A stretch of 64,000 nucleotides of DNA from Mauremys mutica (lineage: Eukaryota; Chordata; Testudines; Geoemydidae). A program made the translations under genes and the position numbers. Shown piece by piece: positions 11,218 through 24,381 of the stretch (position 1 is the first letter of the stretch; the number at the start of each line of letters is the position of its first letter). Where the stretch lies: positions 18,881,925-18,945,924 of the forward strand of contig NC_059087.1 of the NCBI RefSeq assembly GCF_020497125.1. The letters run 5' to 3'. The notes beneath the pieces were generated by a model. That model was given only the letters and a program-made list of their open reading frames with translations, was not told the DNA's origin and made no database searches.

Positions 11218-12016
11218 CAGACTGCGACCCCACCTGCAATCTGGGTCGCAGATTGGAAGGCACTGGGTCACGGCGGCTCCGGTCAGCACCACTGACTGGA
11301 CTGTTAAAAGTCCCATCGGCAGTGCTGCCCATAAGACAAGCTAGTCCTTACCTGTTCTGACACCGCACTATGCTTGGGAAGCGGCCAGCAGCAGATCTAG
11401 GTCCTGGGGCGGGGGCGGGGGGTGGCACACCGGGCTCCGTGCACTGTCCCCACCCTGAGCACCAGCTCCACACTCCAGTGGTCTGGGAACCAGCCAATGG
11501 GAGCTGGGGGGGGTGTGCCTGTGAGTGAGAGCGGCAGGGATCAGCTTGCACGTGCCTCCACCTAGGAGCAGGACCTGCTGCTGGCCGCTTCCAGGGTGCA
11601 GAGTGGTTCAGGGTGCCAGGACAGGCAGGAAGCCTTAGCACCCCTGCTGCACCACTGACCGCAAGCTGCCTGAGGTAACCCCACACCCCAATCCCCAGCC
11701 CTGACCCCCCAAATCCAGAGCCCCCTCCACCCCAAACCTCTCATCCCCAGCCCCACCTCAGAGCCTGCACCCCCAGCCCAGAGCCCTGACCCCCTCCCGC
11801 ACCCCAACCCCCTGTGCCAGTCCAGAGCCCCCTTCCAAACCCTGAACCCCTCATTCCCGGTCCCACCCCGCAGCCCTCACTCCTGCACCCCAACCCTCTG
11901 CCTCAGCCCTGAGCCCCTCCCACACCCCAAACCCCTCATCCCCAGCTCTGTTGGGTCACAGGCATCAACAATTTTCTTCTACTGGGTCGCCAGAAAAAAA
12001 GTTTGAAAAACCACTG
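11218..12016. mobile_element. hAT-like non-autonomous element, 799 bp
   Basis: Flanked by a perfect 8-bp duplication TGCTAGTG at 11210-11217 and 12017-12024, the length typical of hAT transposases. The right end, reverse-complemented, starts CAGTGGTTTTTCAAAC. The left end starts CAGACTGCGACC, so the inverted repeats are eroded. The interior is C-rich, with many variants of 'ccccaaacccctcatcccca' in loose tandem from about 11670 to 11945. There is no transposase frame. Mobilised in trans by inference. Confidence 0.85.
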
Positions 12017-15000
12017 TGCTAGTGGATCAAACAGGGGAAAGGAAGCATGTTCTTGGTTCTAATTCTGGCTGTACCTCAGTTTCTCCGCTTAGGGCTGTTT
12101 GTAAGGCTCAAAGTTTGCAAAGCACTCTGAGATCTCTCGATGGACGGCGATGGTGTAGGACAAAGTAGTATTACTAAGAAGGAGTCTAGACACAAACCCA
12201 TCTGGAATACAGGGCAGGAACAAAGTCTGCGGGTCTTATTTTTAGTTGGGTTTCATTGTCTCCACCCTGCGGTGTGGAGGATAGACGGCATTCAACTGCA
12301 TCTCCACCAGAGGGCAGGTGCTCAGAACCCCAGCCCCTGCTCCAGCGAAGGGAAGCCCAAGTCAGGGAACACCGAACGATGGAATAACCCAGGGTAAAAG
12401 AGAAGCACCTTGCCCCATGACAGATGTAGATTCCCATCAGCTAACGCAGAGTGTGTATGCCAACAGGCTTCATGCCTGCTCCATTTTCTCCTGTTAGGCC
12501 TTCTGCTGCCAGGGGGGTGGCAGTTCTCAATGGGCCACCCATTCCAAAGAACAGAATGGAAGCCCAGGATTGGCACGTTCATGAGATGCACCTGGTATGG
12601 TGGGTTTTACTGTGTAGTGCAGGGTGCCCATCCTAGTGAGATCCGTGCCCCAGAACAACTCTTCTGCGAGCTGAGGGTGACTGTAGCTGGAACTGGACTG
12701 GGTGCAGTCAAATATATTGGGACTTGAAGACTGCCCTCTATCCCAGCTCACTCTGAGCAGGTCCCACTGTAGCGGGGCGTCTCTCTGGGGCTGGGGTTCT
12801 GTTCCCTATGGGCGGAGTGAGAGGCACTCCTTGAGGGTTCTAGCTGCATTTGATAGCACTGTTCTGTTGGCCTGAGGACGGATGGACCCTGAGCACAGGT
12901 GACAATGTTGCACAGTGTCCAGGGGGCATGAGAGGGATTTGGGGCAGGGGGAGAGAATGTCTGAGGCCCGTTACCCCAGTTTGAAGGCTGCCGAGATCAT
13001 GGTTAAATAGCAACGCCCTGGATAGCAGGCACCAGAGCCTTAGCCCGAAACCTGTTTGATACGTGCTGGCATTGCCGGGGGTGTGACCTGCTGCCCTGTC
13101 TCATGTAAGTAGCGCCCCGCTGGTTTGCTCACAGGAGTAAGGGCAGCAGGACCCAGCCCCAGGAAAGTGACAGCCTGGGCGGCTGCTCTGTCCTTGTAGA
13201 TGTGTTAGAGGAAGAGAGACGCTCTGATTCTTCTCTCACACCGGTGTAAACCAGGACTCATTCTCCATCCGAGTCAATGGCATCACGCTGGCGTGAGAGC
13301 AGAGTGGAGATCAGTGAGACGGTGTGAGGGAAAGAGAATGAATGAACGAGGGTGCGGGAACGTGTTGTGTTCATTGAATTAAGCACAGTGGGATCCTAAA
13401 CCGAACTGCAGGGGGAGGCTATTGATGGGGGTTTGAAAAGATCTATCTGGGGCTGAAGTTCAAGCTATTTTCTCTTGTCAGAGACTTGCCAACAATAGTC
13501 TTTCTCTGTGACTTTTTCAATGGCTGAGCTGGCCGATGGCTTTCTCGGTGTTGTAACCGAAGAGCAGGAGAGACTCTTAGTTTTGGTTTTTTTGAAGTCC
13601 TGGATTGAGCAGAGTAGCCTGCACCTGCCAGCAGCTCTTTGGTGATAGGTGCTAACGTTCCTGTTATAGCATAGATGCATCTGTGTGTGTAACACGTATG
13701 GTGAGCATGCATGTGCACTGTAGTGTTGGGGTACCTGAATCTCTGTAAAGTATTCACATGGCCACCACAATCTGCACTGTGTGCTTATCCTCCCCTTGCC
13801 CCGGTGAGGTAGGAGGTGCTGTTCTCTCCAGGTTACAGAGACATGTAGGGTAAAACTTGCAGAAGTGACTGAGTGACCTACGAGCCTAAATCACTTTTGA
13901 AAATTGGACTTAGTAATTGAGGTGCTTTTGAAAAAGCGATGAAGTGATTTGCCCAGGGTCATACTGCAAGTCTGTGGCAGAATCCTCCATGTGTCCAGAG
14001 TCCCTGGCTAGCACCCCAACCACTGGACCCTCCTGCCTGTCATCCGAATGCAGGAGATGAGACCCAGCAGTTCTGTAATGCAGCCAGAGCCTTCACGCAG
14101 TAGTGCCCTGGACTGGTGGGAGACAGCAGCACATTGCAGGAGAGTCCCTTGTTTCATTTTCCACTCCCACTCTCAAACAGCCCCGTCTGCAGTCCAGCGA
14201 ATGGGGAAGGGCAAATCCGTTCCTGTGGAGAGAACGTGTATCACTCCACAGATTCCCGCAATAAGATGAACCGTGTCCTGCCTTCCTGTGTCTGTCCCGT
14301 ACAGGAATGCAGCTCTGGGCCTGATTTCACACACCTGTGTGTGCACGCTGCATGACCGCGTAGCTACAAGTACCAAGGGAGCCGTATGCTCAGAGTTTGA
14401 CGTCTTATGAGCAGCCTAGCTGGGAGAAGAGTGGGATTAACGCACGGTGTGTGGCTTAGGGGAAGGAAAGGGAGCTAATGGCGTGCGTTAAAACTGGAAT
14501 GTCAGCGCAGCCTTCCAGGCTTAGCTCGGAATCTGCTGGTTTTCCTTGGTCTGAATCAGACTCTCTTAGAGCCAAATAGCCTCAAATGCACCTTGGGCAT
14601 TGCTGCCTATTTAAAAAAATCTGGCTCTTGCCTCTTGTTGCCTCGGCACCATGTAGAGTTTGTGTCCCAGGGGCTGTGGTGGTGTCGTCTCATGGGGGTA
14701 AGGGCTCTGCTGTTGTAGGTCATTGGAGGCTTTGCTGTGGGTGTCTGGGTGATCCGGGCCCTTTGGAGCTCCGTTGTGGGCGTCAAGGCCGTGCTAGCTG
14801 CCAGGTGTCACTCCCGGTGGTGTCTGCTGAAGGGCAGTTGGATGAGGAAGCTGGGGGTGGCTGAGGCACAAGCTTCAGGAGAATCAGTTGGTCTTGACAA
14901 TTGACTGTTGAAGAGCAGAATTGCCCAGTGTCTGTGACAGACTGGGGGAGGGTGCACTGCATGGAGAGTGGGTGTGGAGAGTAGGAAAAGCGCCCCCCCC

Positions 15001-18000
15001 TCCCAGATCCCCCCCCCCCCATTTCTGTGGCTTCCTCTGGTCTTCCTGCTTTTGGCCAGAAAACCCATGACTCTGAGAATCTTGATCAGGACAATGAAGT
15101 CCTGGAAATCTTACAAGAGAGCCTTTTGTCAGGACATTTTCAGTTACATTTTCCAGACTACAGAGACTGGGAGAAGCACCAGACTTCCGGGTGTTTATCT
15201 GAAGCAAACAAGAACGTGGGACTTGCTAGATTGGAGCAGACCAGCGACCCACCCAGCCTGGTATCCGTTCATTGACTGTAGCCAGCACCAGCTGCCTCAG
15301 AAGAAGGTGCCAGCAGCCCTGCAGAAGGCAGGGATGGGATAACCTATCAATGCCGTTCACGCATTTTGGTCTTGTCTTTATCCGGTCTAATATGAAGCCA
15401 GGCACTTGGAGGATATTGACCAGCACAAGTTTACTCCATCCAGCAAGTTCTCGTCATCTGTGAACTGCTGTAGTGTTTTGGGAGCTGTGTCCCAGATTGG
15501 CTAACATGCCCAGGGGTAGCCTGTAGTCATGGATAGCACCTGTTACAGGAGGATTGTGTCCCTACTCTGACAGTGTACAACCAGAACAGCTCCATCCAGT
15601 TCCTTTGGCCTGATCCTCCTTTCTTTGTTCCTCATCTCTTTAGCAGTTCCAGACTTCGTTTGGGTAGGACGGTTCCTGCATGAAACCATAACGTCGTCTT
15701 TGCCAAACCGAGACAGCTGCTTGCTGGGGCCTTTCGGTGCTTGGAATGCTGCTTGTTTGGGCTCTTGAGGAAAGGTCACTCACAATGACGGCAACATGTT
15801 GTTGTTGGCACAGGTCTAGAGTCCAGATGTTGAGGGTTTGGCTGTACCCATATGCAGATGTTTCTTTTCATAGGTTTCCCAGAGCCCTGGAGTTTACAGA
15901 GAGGACACCACTCCTAATGCTGTGGGGATTCGCAATGGATTACATAGACATCCACTAAATTGGGACCTCGTCTTTACCTTTTTGCCTTTGACATGCTGGA
16001 CGGGTTCTTAAATCATTTTCTATATGGAGTTGCTAGTGCACAGTTCTGCATTTGCATGTGTAATGACTAGGAGCAAATCTTCCATGCATGATTTTTAAGC
16101 TGCTCTTTGGAATATCCCTAAGCCCCTTCGTTTTCAGTTTAAACTGATTTTTACTGAAAAAATCCCAGGTTTTACAAAAAGTATTACTCGTTTTTTTTTC
16201 TGATTTCCACCTTACTTTTGTATCATTTAAATATATAACAAATAACTTTGTTTTTATTAGGAAAATACAATCCATTGCATGAGATCCACGTATTACGACA
16301 ATACATTAGTCTGTCTGTTGACGTAAGGCTATGTATTAATCTAGAAGATGCACACAATAAACAAACAGGCACGCAAGCTCCGAAGTGCGTGCACGTCGGA
16401 CTGTCCTGCTGAATCTCAGTCCCACCAAGTACGCATTTCAAGCTGTTAGCAGATAACGGGTTAAAGATCTGACCCACGAAAATGGGAAGAAAACAACAAT
16501 CTGTCTCAGAATACGTTTCAGAGCATCAGGAAGTATTCAAAAAGTTTTTAAAAAAACAAACAGGAGGCAAGGAGGCAGTTGGGTGTATGTGCTGCAAATA
16601 GTGTGGCCCAGTTATTAAACATAAATATTTATAGGCAAATAGTTCTAAATCTAAACAGTTCACCAAATGAAAAGTTTTATCTGGGGATTAGAGATGTATT
16701 GTTCTCTTAAACTCAGAGGTGGTGGTGATGTGTTTTGAGTTCTGTTTTAATTCTGCAGCTAACCACGTGGAATTCCATTCATCAAAGCGTTGCTTTACTG
16801 AATACTTCCCCCCGTCCTTCCATCTGCCAAAATAAACTGGAGCCTGGGGTCTGAGAACTCCCCCCCCCCCCCCTTGCTGGGTTTTGGAGCCTAGGCTCTC
16901 GCCTGAGCCTATCCTGTTCTTTTTAGCCCCATAGTGCAAGCCCAAGTCAGTTGACCCAGGCTCTGAGACTGGCTCCTACAGATCTTCCTTGGCGGTGCAG
17001 ACCCACTGGCACGCTACTTCATGGTGCACGGACGTCAGGACACTTGCTGCAGTCTCCCTGGCTTAACTGAAGAATGAACTAGGAAGTGGAAAGCTCTAGC
17101 ATCATTGAATAAGATAACACCCTAAATGACCGCAATGAGAACATCCCCTACCCCTTCCTTTCTCCCAAGCCCCCTTGCATAGCGAGAGCTGAGTGAGGAT
17201 TTCTTGCTCTGGAGCAGTGCCTGAAGGCAAGAACTGATGTCTGCAATGTGCCAGCCGCTGGGGAGGGGGACCCTCATCTCCCCACTGTGGAAATGAGAAC
17301 AAACACAGGGACGACCTGCTTTGGAGTGAAACTTGTGCTGCAGGTCTGAAGATCTGCCGGCAATTAGAAGTTCTTTCTGTCTGTTCCTCCTTCTGTGACA
17401 TCACTCGCTCTTGATGCTTATTCTCTCTCCATGTTTCACAGCTGTATAAAGAGCCTGAGCTCACTTTGCAGTTGGCCTGGGTGGGACCAAAGATGGTAGA
17501 AGGTCTGCTGGAGGCAGGCAGGCCCCGTGGTTGGGGAATGTCTAAGGAGCCACCAGTTAGATGTTCCAATGTGACAGATTGACCAGGTGGCTGACAGCCC
17601 CAGGACGAGGGCTCCAGCCGACTCACATGTTTCATGTTCCAAGCAAATTTTAAAACACCCAACCTTGGCCACATCCACGTTGCCGCCTTCTTGGGCCATG
17701 AGCATTTGAACCCTAATGTGCCCTTCATGCCGTGCTTTGTGGTGGTCAGTCATGCGCTTCCCACGAGGGGACAGCCTGGTGCTATTCGATTGGCATGGAA
17801 GGCAGCCCCCAGAGCGAGATAACAGATGCTGAGAATAAGTCAGGTCCGGGCACCACGAGAAGGCCCAGGATGCTCCAGAGAGTTCAAAAGGCAAGAACAG
17901 GTCTCGAGCCAGAAGCTCCTGGTTGCAATCTGCAGGTTTATGCTGAATGGTGTGTGTGCCCAAGGAGGAGAAGCAGCATTCCACTCCCATGGCCTCATAA

Positions 18001-18142
18001 AGGGCTGCAGCAGGCAGGTGCTGCAACTTCTCCAGGGGGCTGGGCTGGGAGTTGGAATCTCTGGAGGGTGGAGGTGGATGTGTCCTCACAATCAGACGTG
18101 GGGCTGCATGGAGTGACAAAGGCACAGATGATGGTAGGGCCG

Positions 18143-18145
<3 letters not shown>

Positions 18146-18193
<48 letters not shown>
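18146..18193. repeat. (GT)n microsatellite followed by (GA)n
   Basis: About 20 GT units from 18146 to 18186, then a few GA units. Likely length-polymorphic. Confidence 0.95.
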
Positions 18194-18195
<2 letters not shown>

Positions 18196-21100
18196 TCAAG
18201 ACTGAAGCTATGGGGAGTAGTGAGGCATAGGCTTGGCACCATATTGAGGAGCTACTCAAGGAAGTTCACCTTTCATATAAGGTGTGGAATGCCTCTGGGT
18301 ATCCAGGGAGCCTGGCCAGGAGTTCAGAATCATCCCCCACCAACGCTGCCTGCTGCTTTTGGGTCCCGCTGCTGAAACCTGATATTCCAGCCTGCCCCAC
18401 TCAACTGTGGAAATCCTCCTCCCCACAACCTGCCTTCTTTCCCAAGACCCACCCTCCCGACCGCTCCTCCCCTCCCACAGCCCATCCGTGGTCTCTGCAG
18501 AGCTGGTGAATGGCATTCGGTGGGATAGCAGCTGGGTTCTCACACACGGTTCCTATGTTGACACGGACGTTGTCAAGTGTGGAACAGGCAGTTTGGGCAA
18601 ACGCTGTCTCTCCCCTCCCCCCAAATGAAGTGAGTGTGGGGAACAGTGGGAGGGAAGGAAGAAATGCGCTCGACGTGGAGGGGAATTGTGGCGAGTCGTT
18701 TGCTTCAGTTGCTTCTGATTCCAAATGCATCAAGTTAGGTGCAAACACAGACTGACGTGTCCATTCCTATGCCACCTGTATTCTGACCTGAGGGGGGTAT
18801 AGATATTAACAAGGGGGGTAAATCTTAAAAAGCTGGGGTGTGATTCCCTCCCTCTGGCCCCCAGTGAAGCCTACAGGAGCTGTATGATCCTCAGTCTGCA
18901 CAGTGTTTTGAGCAGTGTGTCCAAGTCTGGGTGAGGGCGGGAGGGATTTGAGTGCTGAGTTCCTGTGAGGGAAGCTACATTTGTGGTTCGCTGGATAGAA
19001 GTGTCAGGGTGGAGGGGAGACTTTATCCCCCAACTGGAAGTAAAGAGCCACTGCTGATTTCTTCCCTTCTACCCCCAATGAACTTACACTGTCAGGCAGG
19101 TCCTCTTCCGTTCCTTGGGCGCACCAGAATGGGAGCAGAGGGAACAGCGGTGAAGCCCAGCTGGTCCTGGCACTGTGGGTGTTTCTGAGCGAACCTGTGT
19201 GATGACGGGTGCGCTGGGTGTGTGATCTGACCTGGTGTGGGCAATGTTAGCGGGGGCAGGTGTGATGGAATAAATATGGTTGGTGGTGGGGGTCTCACAC
19301 CTCATTCATGCCCTGCAGTGATCCCTCTTCTGTAGCAGTCCCAGTGGTCTGCTGAGCAGAGACCAGAACTGTGCCAGGCCTTGGGCAGGGAATATGATCT
19401 GCCTGGAGGCTGGGCCTGTCAGTCTGTGGGATGGATTTAAGCAGAGGTGACCGGTTAATGCAGTGTTTTTTGCAGTGATGCACAACTCCCCCTCCCCCCA
19501 CTGCGAAGGGGAGCCCCCCCCACGCATGCAAAGCTGTCTGGGGGCGGAGCAAGTGCCCATGCCGGGCATGTCAGTCACCGTGCTCATGGGAGACAACAGT
19601 GCCAATAAGCCCTCCCTATTCTCCATGGAGATTAGCCCAGTCACAACTCAGCTCGATTACAGAGCAATGGCCTCTGCCCAAGAATAAAAGAGTCAGGAAA
19701 CTGTGAACAATGTAACCGCACCTTGTTGGTTTAGAAACCGATTCGCTGTCAGAAGGTTTGGAGAGTTCAGCTGTGAGCCGCTGAGCTTGGGGCTCCGCTG
19801 GGTTCAGGGAAACCCTCCCCTTGGCGCAGAGGGCGAGCGCCTGGAAACGCTCCTGAGGCTGAGGGCCTCCCGTCTCAGGAGGCTTAAGATGCTAGAGAAT
19901 CCCCTTGCAAGACTGGGGTCTAAGCCCCCAGCACCCCCTTGAAAGGAAGTTTGTGGTGGGCTCCTCCTTCGGAGGAGGAGCTGGAGAGTCTCTGATCAGT
20001 GTGCTGGGGGGAGTAGTGAGTTGTCCGCTCACCATGACACCAGCCCTGCTTGCTGCAAGTCAGCAGTGAGCTCCTAGGGTGTTGGACTCTCTCTGACTCT
20101 GCAACTCTTCCTCTACACCTCAGCGTTTGCGAAGAATCGGGAATGGGTTCTGTTGCTGGGTGGGTGGGTAGGATTGACTGGCCCAACAGGGTCCTGGGGG
20201 GTGTGGGTGCGGCTGGAACACAATACAGTAATTCCAGTGCAGGCCCCCGAGTGAGTGCATCCCCTTTCCTTTTGGAAGGGAAAGGCTCCGGAAGAGATCC
20301 AGGTGGAAATGAAGCCAGGAGAGGTGGTTTTTTTCAGCAGTTACAACAGCCAAGTGATGTCAGGGCCTGGCTCCCTGCTCTGGGCATTGTGATGTGACAC
20401 ACGGCCACGCCACCTGACCCCGTGTTGTAATGCCACTCACTCACGTTTGGCTCAGCCACCCCTTCATCCTGATGGAGGGATGGCCTGGCCAAGCCTGAAT
20501 GGTACTGCGACCCCATGCACCAGCTTGCAACACCCAGAGCGGGGAGCCAGACTCAGCCCTGCAGGACAGGAGCTGCTGCTTCCAGGTGTGGGGCAAACTC
20601 ATTCTCCAGCCTTCTCTCTTCTCCACCCTTCCTCTCCACTCTGCGCCAGGCCAGGATTAGAGTTGTGGTGCCGGGCAGGTGGTTGATGCCATCTCGGGGG
20701 GGGGGGGGGGCGGAGGAGGAGGGCACCCATTGAATAGTTGCTGCACTACTGTGTGTGTTTGGTGATGATACACAGGTATGGTAACATGTAAAATTAGCAG
20801 GCCAGTGGGTATAATTGAAGGTGGCACCATCGTGTCCCCCACCCCTCTGGCTGGCTCCACCACTGCTCCCCATAGGACACTGTGCTCTCTCTAAGTAAGC
20901 AGTCATGGCAGCATAGGCCGTTCACCACAAGTCAACTCCTAAGAGCCCTCCCTTGCTACTGGTAGAGACCGTATGTTAAATTGTTTTCCTCAGATTTCTG
21001 TCCAGCTGTAAAGATTGTTAGGAACCCCTTTAACCTGCAGATAAGTCAGGTATCTAAGCACCTGGGCTTTTATTTGCCATTGGGGGCCACCTGTTTTGAT

Positions 21101-22332
21101 AAGTAAAATGATACCAAGGTGGCCGGGGGGCGGGTTGCTACGCCCATTGCACAGTTCACCTAATGGGTGTTTTTGCACCTGTCCATCTCAAGGCTCCAGA
21201 GGAACCAAAGTAACGTCCGCGTTTGCTCAGGACGGTCATTTTATACGTTTGTACAGCACCTAGCACGATGCAACTCTGACCGCTTTGGCCTCTAGACACT
21301 CCCATGGTATAAATGTTTGATAATAATTATTTAATGAAGTTGCATTGGTAGGGCCTGACTTGGACAAATGCGTGCATACAACTGCACGTGTGAAGATGTA
21401 CGTGAAATCGGATGCCCAATTAGAGTGCACAGTTCTCGTAGAAAGGGGGTGCAAGTTGAGTGTTTATAATTGCAAAGGGACATTTATGTATCTAACCATC
21501 CTCTTGCAGATGCAGGTGCCTAATATGTACATGTATTTTAGAAATACACCCTTGCTAACATGATCTCACCAGCCTTGATACTCGTGATAACCTGATATAG
21601 AATCAGATGGTCTTAGAAAACCATTTCTTTAATTGTTAACTTACCTTTTTGATTGATAAGGTTCAAAGGTCAAACAATGGCTCTTTCATCTTAAAGGGTT
21701 TTTAAAGGTTTAAACTCGTGTGTGATTTTTAAAAATGGGCAGTTAATTGCCGGTTAGTTGGAATTGAGATTCAAGACTTCGTGAGTAGGCACAAGTAATT
21801 CCCATGTCCAAGCGAGCAGAATAAAGACCAAGTCTCAGACTGTGGAAGTGTTTTACAAGGGAGATGGCTAGTTGCTATTAATGGCTTAAAATGAGCATCA
21901 GCAAGTATTAAACAGAGAGCTGACTCCAAAGGGAGAGCATGTTTCAAAATTTCCGTTCCAGGCTTGTGCAAACAGGCTGAAAATGTCAGAGAAAGGACAG
22001 GGAGGGGGAGCGAGAGGGTGGATTCTTGGTCCAGAATACAGATATTTTCCTAACGTCTGATTATGGGCTTTATGCACCTGCCTTTATCTTGGTTTGGCAC
22101 GAATGGATGAATCTCTAGGATTAGAGTTAATATGAACTAGTACTTCTGGATTGGGGATATGTTCTGGTCTCCTTGCATCTTGTTACAATCGGAGGGAATT
22201 TGGGTGACTGGAGTTACCTGTTTGTTGTCACATCTGTACATCCATCCACATTACTTTTTGCAACGTTCTGTGTGCCTGACTGTTTTCTAACACACGAGAT
22301 TGACTGAACCACAGAACTCTTGGAAGCCTACC

Positions 22333-22501
22333 CAGAGCTGCCCAGAGGGTTCAGGGGGCCCTGGGGCAAAGCAATTTTGGCGGCCCTTTCCATTTAAAAA
22401 AAAGTTGCAATGCTATAGAATACTATATTCTCATGGGGGCCCCTGCACGGCCTGGGGCTAATTGCCCCACTTGCGCCCTCCCCCGCCCCCGGGTGGCCCT
22501 G
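22333..22501. mobile_element. hAT-like MITE, 169 bp
   Basis: Perfect 8-bp duplication AGCCTACC at 22325-22332 and 22502-22509. Ends are CAGAGCTGCCCAGAGG and, reverse-complemented, CAGGGCCACCCGGGG. The interior holds a run of A and the palindromic-looking 'agaatactatattct'. There is no coding capacity. Confidence 0.85.
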
Positions 22502-23019
22502 AGCCTACCCATAACCATTCCATCGCTTCTTCGATGTTTAATGTTGTAACTAGCATTTCGTTCAGTTATCGTTTGATACATTATCCTCATTAACATTTGT
22601 GATGATACAGTTCTCAATGAATGTCTGCTTCAGCACTATCAGGAGTGTTGGACAGTTAGCAGGAGATACGTTTAATAATATGAACCCTCGTTTGTCTATT
22701 GTTCATCTGCTGCATACCAGTTTCATGCTGCAGGTTGTCTGGAACCATCCAAATGCACCACGCTTGCTTAATTCAGAGTTTCTGCAGATTGGGAGACACA
22801 TTCTCTGCTGGGGTAAATGGGCACAACGGAACTGAAATCAGTGGAGCATGGCACTGTGCCCACTTATGCCTGCAGAGAATCAGATGCAGTTTTTAATGCA
22901 ATAAAGAACTACAACTACAGGGCTTGAGTCACCACCATGGTTTTACACACGGGTAGTTCAGCTGCATTCACAGAGAAAACTGGAGTAATGCAGTGCTGAG
23001 TTAGGCCTATTCTCTCTTC

Positions 23020-23315
23020 TTAAAATCAGTGCCCCTAACCCCAAGCATTCAAAATCATGAGTCAGCCTCCCCCCGCCATGAGATTATTAGAAATAACAGC
23101 ATTTGGGTTCTTTTTATTTGCCTTCTGGCATTGTATCCTGCCAGGGTCATGTTTTCAAGCTTTCCTTTGCAGCCATGAGGATTAGATGTTGTTGTCTCTC
23201 TCTTTCTCTTTTTTTTTTTTAAATGAAATTTGCTATTCTCATTTGATCACGGGACTCCAGGTGCTGGGGCTTTCAGAAAAGCCCCAGATATGAGACTTGA
23301 GAGTAAAATCATGAG
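23020..23315 (-). repeat. Interspersed repeat, reverse orientation, same family as 36150-36450
   Basis: Both places share 'aaatcatgag' and 'ccccaagc/aacaccttgggg'-like ends and T-rich interiors, in opposite orientation. It resembles a turtle DNA-transposon family with ends close to CAGTGTTGCCAACCC. Boundaries are approximate. Confidence 0.5.
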
Positions 23316-24195
23316 AGCTGGTAGCACTGTATTTTAAACCTTTCCCTCCTCCCAGTTGCATGATAGATCTGAATTTAGGAGGCTCCTGTGCTGTAGGGGC
23401 TGTGTAGATATAGTACATCCATTCCCATCTGGGAGTAGACTGTGTTTCCTGCTGACTGCCCCCTGGGCCTTGCTGCATTGTGTGTGACTATCTCAGGATT
23501 TCTGGTTCTCCTGCCACCCCTGGTGCTGCTGCCAGGTCACATGCCCGCCCAGCTGAATAGCATGAACTGACAAGCCCTGGGATTGAGGTGCCTTGCAAGA
23601 CCCCGCTAGGAGGCGAACCTTTCCCGAGTTTCCATTTCACACAGCTGGGTGCTCTACAAAGGGGGGGCTCTGCTGGCAAAGGTGACACGCCATGTGGAAC
23701 AAGTCTAGGCAGGAGGGCTGAGCACGGTGGGAACAGTCAGAGGGAGTGGGAGAGATGGATGCAGTGAGTCAGAAGGAAGGAAAGTCCGAATGTTTTGCCA
23801 GTGGAGACAGAAGGCTTGTTGATCGACTGGGTTCCCGGTCTGTTTGGCCTCCTCTAAATCCGCAGGGTTTTCGTTGCTGTCTCTCTCCATGCTGCTGTCT
23901 GACTCAGAAATGAGCTGGTCATCGAGGGGGCTGCTAGGAAGGTCGGGCTCTGACAGGGGATGGGAAATGTTTGGTGTCAGCTTTTATTGCCCTACTGATC
24001 TCTCGCCCTCCCTCTTTGTTCCTCTTTCACACACTCCTTCATTCCCCCTCCCGTGTTCTCTCCCTGTCACTCGTTCTCTTTCTCTCTCACTTTGGTTCAA
24101 TCGGTTCCTATTTCATACCTCCCTTTCTTTCCCTCCATCTCTCTCATTCTCCATCCCCTCCCTCTGCCTCCCCGACTTTTTATCTCATTATCTAG

Positions 24196-24381
24196 CAGCC
24201 GTCCACTGCGTGGTGGGGCCCTGGGGTCCTTGGAGCGAGTGCAGCTCCCTGTGTGGGGTCGGTAGCCAAGACCGGACTCGGCAAGTCACTGTCCCACCCC
24301 GAAACGGAGGGACCCCCTGTCCAGACCTCAAGCAGCGGAGAGGGTGCTTTGGGGAGAACCCAGCCTGTGATACGGCTCAAG
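24196..24381 (+). CDS. SBSPON-like gene, coding exon 2 (thrombospondin type-1 repeat)
   Basis: Preceded by a very long pyrimidine tract (about 24000-24190) and TCTAG. The exon ends GCTCAAG|GTAAAG. It encodes AVHCVVGPWGPWSECSSLCG and continues to NGGTPCPDLKQRRGCFGENP and AC. This is a TSP type-1 repeat: WGPWSEC (tryptophan ladder, with a W-x-x-W C-mannosylation motif), the NGG-x-PCP core and six cysteines. The usual O-fucose site C-x-x-[ST]-C-G reads CSSLCG here, so the acceptor Ser/Thr is missing. The acceptor is a tandem AGCAG (exon start 24196 or 24199), so one alanine codon may be optional. Phase in 1, phase out 1. Confidence 0.88.

Larger units (their letters stand above)
9402..24195. other. 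Intron 1 of the SBSPON-like gene
   Basis: 14.8 kb without convincing coding exons on either strand. It holds the hAT-like elements at 11218-12016 and 22333-22501, MIR-type fragments near 12050-12170 and 13790-14040, a (GT)n microsatellite at 18146-18186, the repeat at 23020-23315 and several homopolymer C/G runs. A long minus-strand open frame at about 17.4-18.2 kb runs through the GT repeat and has no recognisable domain. Confidence 0.6.

Noticed and set aside
17436..18242. 268-codon open frame on the minus strand
   Set aside because: It runs through the GT microsatellite (giving HTHTHT...), has no recognisable domain, and has no splice or promoter context. It is most likely chance in the SBSPON-like intron.
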